64,000 bases of DNA from Owenia fusiformis (Eukaryota > Annelida > Polychaeta > Sabellida > Oweniidae), in contig CAIIXF020000009.1 of assembly GCA_903813345.2 (NCBI GenBank), positions 31,315,259-31,379,258 on the forward strand, given 5' to 3'. Numbering within the stretch: position 1 is the stretch's first letter; every line of letters starts with the position of its first letter. This document shows, piece after piece, positions 1 through 10,399 of the stretch. The notes beneath the pieces are model-generated. The model was given only the letters and a program-made list of their open reading frames with translations, had not been told where the DNA came from and made no database searches. Position numbers and translations under genes: made by a program.

Positions 1-1389
1 AGGTCATAGTGTATTTTTGGTATTTCTGTGATAATCAATGGAAACCAATGGCCTCTATTGGGATCTGCTGATATCCTCATGTTAAGTCAATGGTGCACAG
101 CCCCATGTAAGTCAATACAACCTTACTGAACGAAATGATCCCTATCTCAGCTTATGTGTGTCCGAGCACTTTAATATTTTCCAAAGTATTATATGACATT
201 TTATTCTTCATGTTACACCTACGAATGATTCAGTTTGACCATAGGGATATTTGCCAATAATTGCACCTTGTCCTTTCTAATGTTGCTTTTTAAAGTACAA
301 TTACTACAAATTAAGCGTTAGTCATTGGTATCATTGACGTATATTATATATTGACGTATCTAGTGTGTCCTTGCCTATGTAAAGAAAATTGAACTAATAA
401 TACTCGTTAAGGGCCAAGGAGGTACGTTTAATGTTTTTTCATAAAAACTGCAATTATACAAATTAAGTGTTAGTCATATAGACGAGTAGGAAAATCCTCC
501 GAAGCCTTAAAATAAGGGAGTTGACTGACCACCAGCCAAATATTGGTACCATCGGAAAGCTCTGATATCAGTTATTGCAAATTTGAGGTTAAACAGAATT
601 TTGACTCGGGCCGTTACCATGGAAACGGACGCTATAAATAACTCCCACTTTTAACGAGTGTTAATACGATAAAATATGTATTCCCATATATCTTTTTTAT
701 TTTCTATCAGATAATTATAATATGGGTATCAAATGAAAATTGTGATGGCATCTTTACAATGAGGTATGAATTATGCAAATTAGCTCATTTACATAACCAT
801 TGTGACGTCATAACTGACAATTTTAAAAAGATTTTAACATAAAATTTAGCTGTGTACCTATATGAAGGTCCCGTTATTTAAAATTACGATGTATTTTTCC
901 GTTTTTCATATTCATTTGAAAGAGTATGATACCAGCTTTAAAACAATGTATAAAATATGCCATTTCGGTCTCATAAATTTCTTTATTGAGCTCCAAAAGG
1001 GTAACATGCACAATCAAAAAATTGTTTTGAAACTGATGCTCTTTGAAAGAAATATCAAAAAATTGGCTCAAGGTATGTATTATCTTGGTGTATCGCTTTC
1101 GTTTTTCGTCAGATAATTTAATGTTTGGTATCAAATGAAAGGTAATGCTTTTTCCTTTTTGATGAAGTGTAATTTATGCAAAATAGCTCATTAGCGTTTC
1201 AATTGTGACGTCATTACAGACATAATTGACACAAAAATATTAGAGTAGTGAAATCTATCTCATTAATGTTAAAAGGTATAGAATTATTATTTTCAATCGG
1301 ATCTTAATGATTAAAGTACCATCTGTATGCTTGTCATTCATTCCTTTTTAAAATATATATCAAAAACATCTACTGAATTGTGATTGAAT
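1..1389. other. Non-coding flank, weak 402-bp duplication
   Basis: No gene is seen. Blocks at about 700-815 and 1100-1220 are similar (GGTATCAAATGAAA, then TTATGCAAA-TAGCTCATT, then TTGTGACGTCAT), offset by 402 bp. Confidence 0.6.
290..500 (+). repeat. Diverged relic of the 138-bp satellite
   Basis: AAATTAAGCGTTAGTCATTGG and AAATTAAGTGTTAGTCAT, with CTCGTTAAGGGCCAAGGAGG between them, match the order of the 5.1-5.7 kb units. Confidence 0.7.
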
Positions 1390-2814
1390 AAGAGCCTTTT
1401 AGTCAGTATTCGTGTATTTAGGCTCTTTTATAAAGGCAAGCAAACAAATTGGGCACGACTGTCTCCTCACGATTTAATTGTCCTGCCTTAAAGGTTCCTG
1501 GCCTACCATTAACAAACCCATCGTTTCTACGGGAATCTATCCTAATTTTTTCTGAAATCTAACGTACAATTTCGAAATAAAAATGATTTGTTATTGTCAT
1601 AGCCTACTGAATTCTGAACACGATGTAATGTTACGTGCGTTCTAACCATTTCAGTACACCATTAGAAACCTTTTTTTGTCATAGTGAATGTAGTTTCTAC
1701 AGTTGACGTTTAACAACTTAATGAACTTAAGTTTAATGAACTTAATGCAATGTTATGTGCGTTTTCTCATCGTAATCCAAGCTGACTAATCAGAATGAAA
1801 TTGGTCTCCTAACAACTGAGACATTGTCAACATAATCTTCTTACTATAAAGCACAGTGGTCTGTCTAGCTGTCCAGACATCTGCTCCAAGACAGTTTGAT
1901 CTTGGGCCCTCATATACTTTGTCATCATACCAATTGAGGGGATCACGTGTATATAAGACATGATAAGACATGCTACTTGAATTTATTCTTATGACTCCAA
2001 ATTTTCCCATTTTTCATTCTCCAGAGATATAATATCCAGTGTCTTACTGGGGTACTAAGTTTACTTTTTTCAAATACACGAGTTCTTGTGAATTTGTTCC
2101 ATCGTAAAGATATATAAATCCCCCTCCATCCGATCCCCCCCCCTCCATCCCAAATTAATTTATTTCGATAATTTTTTTGTATAACGCATGGAAACTAACT
2201 TTAAAAAGTGAGCAATGTCATAAGTATTGTGATAATAACGTCCCTTATACCTATTTCACTGGTGATCCACTCGATTACGCTGGTTACCGAAACGGTTCGT
2301 TTTGGTAACAAAATGTCGGAACGTCGAAGGTACGATTTTTCTTTTTTCCTTATTTCACGCGTTGTAGGCAGAATCCCTGTAGACCCTGGTAGGATTTCAG
2401 GACAGGGTTCATACACCTTTTTCAAAATAAAATTCCCTGACATTTCCAGGCAAAAAAGGAAATTTTCACATCTAGTTTTGTTTGCACAGCCTCCTAAAAA
2501 GTCTAAATAACTGAGACATTGTCAACATAATCTTCTATAAGATAAGACTTATTATGAAACATTTTAGGTTTCTCGTTTAGTACAATTTCTCATGACTAAA
2601 CTTCTACAGGCTGTCTTATTCACCAATTTACTGATACATCATATTTTTTATTAATTTTACATTGCATAAGGCCAAAGGTAAACATACATGTGGCATAGCC
2701 GGAAAATGTCAAGGGTGTGCAATTTTTGGGGTTTGCATCACTGCGAGCGAAGGAAACCCAAAAGGGGGTATGGGGTGAACCCCCGTAAAGGATAAGTATC
2801 GATATGGTGAACTG
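1390..2814 (+). repeat. 1.4-kb tandem duplication, copy 1
   Basis: Directly abuts copy 2. By eye the copies differ only in a C run (nine here, ten in copy 2). It contains a 90-bp block also present inverted near 47.7 kb. No gene is recognised. Confidence 0.95.
2285..2376 (+). repeat. Dispersed repeat block (shared with 47.7 kb)
   Basis: GGTAACAAAATGTCGGAACG and CCTTATTTCACGCGTTGTAG recur, slightly diverged and inverted, at 47695-47800. A further copy is in the second half of the tandem duplication. Confidence 0.75.
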
Positions 2815-4240
2815 AAGAGCCTTTTAGTCAGTATTCGTGTATTTAGGCTCTTTTATAAAGGCAAGCAAACAAATTGGGCACGACTGTCTCCTCACGATTT
2901 AATTGTCCTGCCTTAAAGGTTCCTGGCCTACCATTAACAAACCCATCGTTTCTACGGGAATCTATCCTAATTTTTTCTGAAATCTAACGTACAATTTCGA
3001 AATAAAAATGATTTGTTATTGTCATAGCCTACTGAATTCTGAACACGATGTAATGTTACGTGCGTTCTAACCATTTCAGTACACCATTAGAAACCTTTTT
3101 TTGTCATAGTGAATGTAGTTTCTACAGTTGACGTTTAACAACTTAATGAACTTAAGTTTAATGAACTTAATGCAATGTTATGTGCGTTTTCTCATCGTAA
3201 TCCAAGCTGACTAATCAGAATGAAATTGGTCTCCTAACAACTGAGACATTGTCAACATAATCTTCTTACTATAAAGCACAGTGGTCTGTCTAGCTGTCCA
3301 GACATCTGCTCCAAGACAGTTTGATCTTGGGCCCTCATATACTTTGTCATCATACCAATTGAGGGGATCACGTGTATATAAGACATGATAAGACATGCTA
3401 CTTGAATTTATTCTTATGACTCCAAATTTTCCCATTTTTCATTCTCCAGAGATATAATATCCAGTGTCTTACTGGGGTACTAAGTTTACTTTTTTCAAAT
3501 ACACGAGTTCTTGTGAATTTGTTCCATCGTAAAGATATATAAATCCCCCTCCATCCGATCCCCCCCCCCTCCATCCCAAATTAATTTATTTCGATAATTT
3601 TTTTGTATAACGCATGGAAACTAACTTTAAAAAGTGAGCAATGTCATAAGTATTGTGATAATAACGTCCCTTATACCTATTTCACTGGTGATCCACTCGA
3701 TTACGCTGGTTACCGAAACGGTTCGTTTTGGTAACAAAATGTCGGAACGTCGAAGGTACGATTTTTCTTTTTTCCTTATTTCACGCGTTGTAGGCAGAAT
3801 CCCTGTAGACCCTGGTAGGATTTCAGGACAGGGTTCATACACCTTTTTCAAAATAAAATTCCCTGACATTTCCAGGCAAAAAAGGAAATTTTCACATCTA
3901 GTTTTGTTTGCACAGCCTCCTAAAAAGTCTAAATAACTGAGACATTGTCAACATAATCTTCTATAAGATAAGACTTATTATGAAACATTTTAGGTTTCTC
4001 GTTTAGTACAATTTCTCATGACTAAACTTCTACAGGCTGTCTTATTCACCAATTTACTGATACATCATATTTTTTATTAATTTTACATTGCATAAGGCCA
4101 AAGGTAAACATACATGTGGCATAGCCGGAAAATGTCAAGGGTGTGCAATTTTTGGGGTTTGCATCACTGCGAGCGAAGGAAACCCAAAAGGGGGTATGGG
4201 GTGAACCCCCGTAAAGGATAAGTATCGATATGGTGAACTG
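2815..4240 (+). repeat. 1.4-kb tandem duplication, copy 2
   Basis: Second copy, head to tail with the first. The near-identity implies a very recent duplication or an assembly duplication. Confidence 0.95.
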
Positions 4241-5091
4241 AATTCAACAATGTTTTTCTCTTAAACCAATTATTGAAAACATTCTGTAAAAAACACGGTA
4301 TTTTATGTAATGTTGACTGATTGACAACAATTTAATGCGAAAATTATGAACTTTGAAAAAACTCAAATCCTCATCATTTCATATCATTCGTTAAGTGATC
4401 TAAACAACTCTAAACGATTAGGATTCAACGGATTCTAAGAGATCAAAGCTAATACAATATGTTGACAACCCCCGATTTTGCCGCATATCTTTCGGCCTTT
4501 TAGGTTAAAATTTTTTTTGATTTTCGACCATAAATGACGTACTTGGATCCGAGATTCATTGTCCCGGTGTAAAATAAATTATGGTTCCCTGGGGATTGTG
4601 GCCCCATTTCCTTGCGGCCCTTACTGGCTCGAATGTGTATAAATAATAAGGAAAATAATTGTAATTAGGTCACCATATAAATCAAAAGAGAGTAGGACCA
4701 AAATTTGATAGGACCACCTACCCTTTTCATTCTTTCATGACGCTATTTCCATTATTCTACGCCATGGGAATGATGGGGCATGTTTATAGTCAGTTATAAT
4801 TTCAAAAACATTTTCATAGTTGGAACATATAGAATTTCGATCAATCCTCCTTGCCATGTGAGGTAACAATACCATAACCGCTGGTCAGTATAAGCGCAGG
4901 TTGAGATGACATTTAAGATGGCAGACGATAAATATCGGTATTTTATTAGTTTTCATCGAATTAAACTACTTTACAGTTGACGTAAAACACGGAATATATG
5001 TGAAGTAAATATGTTGTAGATAAACAATCAAAATTTCAAATTGCTGTATTTATTACTTTAGTTGAAAATGAAAAACTGTGAAACTGTGTCA
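4241..5091. other. No recognisable feature
   Basis: AT-rich single-copy-looking sequence between the tandem duplication and the satellite. I see no coding or repeat signal. Confidence 0.6.
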
Positions 5092-5745
5092 AAAATGTGT
5101 ACAAATTAAGTGTTAGTCATAGGTATGATTCACATATATGTTGTCTGGAGTAAAGGAAGTTTGGACTAATGACACTCGGCCATTTACGTAGGACCGCGGA
5201 AATGCTGTATTTGGTTTTTAATAAAAATGTGCAATTATATAAATTATGTGTTAGTCATAGGTATGATTCACATATAGGTTGTCCGGAGTGAAGGAAGTTT
5301 GGATTAATGACACTCGGCCATTTACGTAGGACCGCGGAAATGCTGTATTTGGTTTTTAATAAAAATGTGCAATTATATAAATTATGTGTTAGTCATAGGT
5401 ATGATTCATATATAGGTTGTCCGGAGTGAAGGAAGTTTGGATTAATGACACTCGGCCATTTACGTAGGGCCGCGGAAATGCTGTATTTGGTTTTTAATAA
5501 AAATGTGCAATTATATAAATTATGTGTTAGTCATAGGTATGATTCATATATAGGTTGTCCGGAGTGAAGGAAGTTTGGATTAATGACACTCGGCCATTTA
5601 CGTAGGACCGCGGAAATGCTGTATTTGGTTTTTAATAAAAATGTGCAATTATATAAATTATGTGTTAGTCATAGGTATAATTTACATATAGGTTGTCCGA
5701 GGTAAAGGAAGTTTGGGCTAATGATACTTGACCATTAAGGGACAC
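5092..5745 (+). repeat. 138-bp satellite, about 4.5 units
   Basis: The landmark TGTTAGTCATAGGTATGATT recurs at 5111, 5249, 5387, 5525 and 5663, exactly 138 bp apart. The middle units are nearly identical and the outer ones diverged. Confidence 0.97.
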
Positions 5746-6175
5746 GGAGATGAAACCCTTTACATAACAAGAGGCCGCGTAAAACAACAGAAGCGTTGTA
5801 TCTAGATAATGAATGCACTTTTTCGTATTACACTTTGGTCCTAGAATACTCATTTTCGCAATTAATTTTGCCTGAATTAGTGTGACAGTAATAGTTAAAG
5901 TTAGAACTATACCATGGAGGTAGTTTTCAAGGTGGGTTTTGAAATTCATATTTTAGTTTATTAAGTCCATTTCAGGAAAAAACAATAACATGGCAGAGAA
6001 CCATCAAAATATCAGAGGCCACATATTTATTAGCCAAACCACAAGCATTATCCAAGATATACATTATACAAATGTTTTGCATGTAAAGTATGAATGTACT
6101 TTTGCAGGTTTTATTGACAGAGAAAAGGTGAAATGAACTTTACACCCACCGTCTTATTAACATATAACGGATGTA
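5746..6175. other. No recognisable feature
   Basis: Between the satellite and the mariner relic. An open frame of 94 codons here overlaps satellite sequence and has no recognisable product. Confidence 0.55.
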
Positions 6176-7254
6176 CAGGGCGTTCAGTAAGTAAAGCTAA
6201 TTTTGCTCTCAAATTTTTATTTTTTGTCATTTATCTTTCAAATTTTCAGTGAAGAAGCATTTGACATTTTTCTAACTACCCTGAAAAATTAAATAAGATA
6301 TGATGAATAATAGCAAAACAATGGTTGTCATAGTAACGTGAATACGGGTTCTGCGGAGCAATTTCTTACTTTAATAAAAATGTTATAATGCAATGAAATT
6401 GATTAAGATTAATGCTGCATATGTCTTTGTTTGCTATGGCTGAAAGTCACGACAAACATAACAACAACATACACAAATATGATACCATGGCAACAGTAAT
6501 CTATGATATCACAGACAGATGATACAACAGATGGAATGATCCAGAATGATCCATCAGACACTGCTCCATGACATCATCAAAATCATGGCTGCCAGGATTG
6601 CCAATGGAAGCAAAATGAACAATAAAATGAAACAACAATTGAGAAGTAGCATCAGATACAATGTGTTGCTAGGGAAATCCAAGCAGGATACCATTAGGGA
6701 TATCCAAAAAGCATATGGGGACAGTGTGCCTAAGTTCACAATCTACAAATGGTATCAGAAATTCCAAAAGGGGAGATAAACAACAAGTGATGAGCCAAGG
6801 TCAGGTAAGATCCCTGCAAATATCCATGAGCTTCAGAATGCCGTTCAACGTTCGCTGACAAAGAACTTTCCAGATGGCTTCCACAGGATATATCAGAAGT
6901 GGATAGAACGACATCAGCTGTGTGTGAAAGCTAAGGGGAACTACTTTGAACATGAAATAGAATGCTAACTTGAAAGTAGAAATGTGGAGTAGCCACAGAA
7001 CTATGGTTGAAATATAGACAGGACAGAAACTAACGTTAACAAAATCTACTATGCTGTGAACTTATAAAATTGCTCCGAAGAACCATATTCGCGTTACTAT
7101 GACAACCACCATTTTGCTGTTATTCATTATATCTTGATCATTTTTTCAGGATAGTTAGAAAAGTGTCCGATGCTTCTCCACTGAAAATTTGAACGATGAT
7201 AGACAAGAAATAAAAGTTTGAGAGCAAAATTAGCTTTACTTACTGAACGCCCTG
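6176..7254 (+). mobile_element. Internally deleted mariner-like element
   Basis: Bounded by TA on both sides, with terminal repeats starting CAGGGCGTTCAGTAAGTAAA. The arms extend about 190 bp and include a CATAGTAACG-GAATACGGGTT block. The coding remnant has a transposase N-terminus (RSSIRYNVLLGKSKQDTIRD...WYQKFQKGR), a stop, then the DEPRSGK linker and a C-terminal end (WIERHQLCVKAKGNYFEHE). The catalytic DDD region between them is missing, so the copy is not active. Confidence 0.9.
6546..6988 (+). pseudogene. Mariner transposase remnant
   Basis: The N-terminal helix-turn-helix part is open to a TAA at 6777-6779. The same frame then resumes with TTSDEPRSGKIPANIHELQ and jumps directly to the W-R--CV---G-YFE end typical of mariner transposases. 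It is disrupted by one in-frame stop and a large internal deletion. Confidence 0.85.
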
Positions 7255-7554
7255 TATATCCTTGAGAACAAAATATAATGTAATAAAAATGTTATGATTT
7301 TTCATATTACATATATTTCCTTGCATTCAAGTCTGAATCACTCAAACTTAACTAAAACTTAATTCATAACATATTATGATCATATGTTATATCATACAAG
7401 CAGTAATTTTCAATTCATTAAAAACATTTCTTAAATGAAACTTTCAATATAACATATACTACTTACACTTATTCCCAAAGAAATAAATAATAAGGGAGCC
7501 TTGGAGGCAACAACCTGACCAAATTTTACAGAAATACTTTCAGTATCATAAGTT

Positions 7555-7686
7555 ATTGAATGATTTGAAGTGCAATACAGGATATATTCTGCTCGATAAA
7601 TTCTGTATTGGAACGAGACAAAGTCGAGTGCCAATACAGAATATCGAGACAGAATATATCCTGTATAGCAAATTCAAATCATTCTA
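7555..7686. repeat. Palindromic repeat
   Basis: ATGATTTGAAGTGCAATACA and GGATATATTCTG on the left pair with CAGAATATATCCTGTATAGC and AAATTCAAATCAT on the right. Smaller CTGTATTGG/CCAATACAG arms lie inside. It resembles a MITE. Confidence 0.75.
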
Positions 7687-8156
7687 TAACGTTTATCGTG
7701 TGATCCTCTGTATTGCTACTGAGAATGTCCCCTTCGTGCCAATATTTTCTGTATTGCGACGGAGATGATCAATGCGGACAATCTCAGTAGCAATACAGAT
7801 TGGTACAGCACAAGAACTGACCAATCAGAAGGCTTCATTTTACAGATCATACGATAATAGTTATTATTATATCACTATCTAGCTAGCGACAGTATGATTG
7901 GTCAAAACAGGGTCACATGTCGTGGGATATCTGGCGATATTCAATGGCAATGCTAATCAGATAAGACAACCGTGAGATATCTAGCGATATCCCACGCTCC
8001 CGGGAATTTTCAAAGAATTTGTTTTCGTTCAGTGTAAATAATTAAGTTCAGTGTAAGTCAAATTGGCAGACGAACCGAGTAGATTCGTAAAAATATCTGA
8101 AGACTTAATGACTTAATAATATTAGGGATGTTTAGCTAGACAGTGATATAATAAAA

Positions 8157-8290
8157 CAAATATTTCACTCTATTTTCGGTGAATACCTGTAGCACTTTCA
8201 CAAGGTGATATTCCACTTGCCCTTCGGGCTTCGTGGAATATCACTTGTGAAAGATGTACAGGTATTCACCTCAATAGAGTGAAATATTTG
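8157..8290. repeat. Long hairpin MITE
   Basis: CAAATATTTCACTCTATT and GGTGAATACCTGTA pair with TACAGGTATTCACC and AATAGAGTGAAATATTTG around a GCCCTTCGGGC core. A half-copy relic is at 9775-9870. Confidence 0.85.
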
Positions 8291-8571
8291 TTCAATATTG
8301 TTTAGCTCACTTATTTTCAGCTCCTGGCAAAGTCCCTGTATACTTCATTTTTGTATTATTATATAATTAAAAATGTCACTTAATATTGATATTGTCCACT
8401 TAGTAAAGGGATCTTATACGTTAAATGCCACAATCAATCTTAAAATAAATACTTTATTCTAATTTCTGAGTTAACATGTAGGTACATCTTACATGTTCCA
8501 GGGAATCGATAACCTGAAGCTGAATGTATCAGTCAAAATTATCTTTCAATATTACATGATTGAACCAAAGA

Positions 8572-8700
8572 AGAAAATACAAGGCATTCACATGCAAAAT
8601 GTCACCACCCACCATTTGTTACAAATGCTGACCATCAAATACCGTGAAACACCATCCACAATAAGGTTGGAAGACTACAACAATATGTCAACGTAATAAA
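8572..8700 (+). repeat. REXO5-locus dispersed repeat, copy 1
   Basis: Begins AATACAAGGCATTCACATGC and ends ACAACAATATGTCAACG. One of six related copies between 8 and 38 kb. Confidence 0.7.
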
Positions 8701-9774
8701 GTAGTGAGTTACTATAACAACTTCTTTAGAATTCTTGAATGGCTTCATATTCTGCCATTTTTTCATCTCTGTCAGGATTCACTATTATGACAGCATGCTT
8801 ATTTATCTCCAAGATCTATTAACAGGAAATTCTTTAAATGATCAAAATTGAGTACAGTAAAATCTGTCTTAGTGAACACTTCTCTCTAATGAACACCTGT
8901 TTCTAGTGGGTATCTTTCCCCAGTGACTTCTGTATAAATTATGCTCTCTGTAGTGAACACCTGCCAACACTGAACATTTTTTCTTGGGAAAAAATGCACT
9001 AAACACAGGTTTTACTTTACATCTATTAATATAAGATTGAGAAACATACACTAAATATTGGAAACATCGCACAATTACATAGAAGATTAGTGGACATTTT
9101 CAACAACGTTCAAACCTGTAAACATTATTATTCATTGTAAATCCCAGATAAAAGGGATACCATGAAATATAATTGTGGGTGTATTATAATACTAGCATTT
9201 AATGTCATAATTATCACCTTATGTGTGCCATAATTATGCATTATATCACTGTTATATTCCCCTCTCTCTGATAGTTATGCATATATTCTAGTCCAATACA
9301 GGAACTAATTTATCTGAGTAAGTCTGAAATACTTCCAAGGGCACAATTTTCTGTTTTTACTGAGATATCATTGAGTAACACTTTAATTGAACAATGTGGA
9401 AATTAAATGTCTAAATCTTATGTAGTTTTTCAACAGATGATAAATTGGATGTCAAAATATGTGCACCTGATACAGATAGCAGAAGAGTATAAAACATACT
9501 TTGTATGCATGAAAATCAGGATATATTTACAGCACATTTAATGGACCAAGTAGATCACTAAAAAACTCATCATTCTTGAGCTTTATAATCTCCACTAAGT
9601 CATTAAATAATGCTTATTTATCATGTAGTATTCCCTGGTTGATTTTTTTGTTTGATGCTACCTGTAATCCATAATAATATATAAATAATATATTAGTTCA
9701 AAATGAAACAAATATTACTATGCTTTTCTTCATGAGCTCACCAATCAGAGGGGACAATATAACACTGAATACTA

Positions 9775-9870
9775 AAACAAATATTTCACTTCACTATTTC
9801 CAGTGAACACCTATTGCATTTTCCATGATTCTACAAAATATATTATCATAGCTCTTCAGGCTTCAAAAAA
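9775..9870. repeat. Half-copy relic of the 8.2-kb hairpin MITE
   Basis: AAACAAATATTTCACTTCAC then AGTGAACACCTATTGCA and GCTCTTCAGGCTTC follow the left arm and core of the 8.2-kb element. Confidence 0.6.
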
Positions 9871-10133
9871 GACCCATTAAACTCAATACTATTATCTCAT
9901 TCAAGAGTCAATAGCAACAAGAGCTAGAATATACAGTGAAACCTGTATATCTGAATACCTCTACAATCCGAACACCTATCAATGTGAACACTTTTTCTCA
10001 GTCCAGAATTTCCAGAATTACATGTTTATAAAACCTTGAAATATGAACACCTGCTAAGCTTAACACTTTTGGCCATTATCCTGGTGTTAATTTGCTTCAT
10101 ATTACGACTATAACACGTATATATTTAACATTG

Positions 10134-10258
10134 AGTCATGACTCAATATTGTCACAATGACTCAACAGTGGCACAGTAACTCAACAGTGTCACAATGACT
10201 TAACAATGTCACAGTAACTCAACAGTGTCACAATGACTTAACAGTGTCACAATGATTA
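10134..10258 (+). repeat. 19-bp tandem repeat directly after the REXO5 stop
   Basis: About six units of TCACAATGACTCAACAGTG, alternating with a TCACAGTAAC variant (38-bp dimer). It would lie at the very start of the 3' UTR. Confidence 0.88.
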
Positions 10259-10399
10259 TCAGGTGACCTTGACCAGAACACCTCCATTGAGGAGTGTATC
10301 GTCCACAGCTCTTCCAGCAAATACTACGATTAATGCTGTACATTCAGGGATCACTTTATGTACCTGGTTTATTCTTTTATCAACTTTTTTAAACAGCGA
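10259..10399 (-). CDS. REXO5: REXO5 exon 13, stop codon
   Basis: Codes 46 residues from SLFKKVDKRINQVHKVIP to GGVLVKVT and a TGA stop. The acceptor is TTTGCAG in phase 0, which fits exon 12. A 19-bp tandem repeat begins immediately beyond the stop codon. It is the least conserved exon and so the least certain. Confidence 0.72.
   Translation of the reverse strand, partial: SLFKKVDKRINQVHKVIPECTALIVVFAGRAVDDTLLNGGVLVKVT

Larger units (their letters stand above)
7255..10133. other. Gene-free 3' flank of REXO5
   Basis: Apart from the hairpin repeats and the dispersed repeat listed, it holds only AT-rich sequence with scattered GTGAACACCTG-type words. No open frame has a recognisable product. 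Confidence 0.55.

Noticed and set aside
2201-3936. Paired 80-100 codon frames duplicated 1425 bp apart
   Set aside because: They are duplicated only because the whole block is, and the shared block near 47.7 kb is non-coding and diverged.
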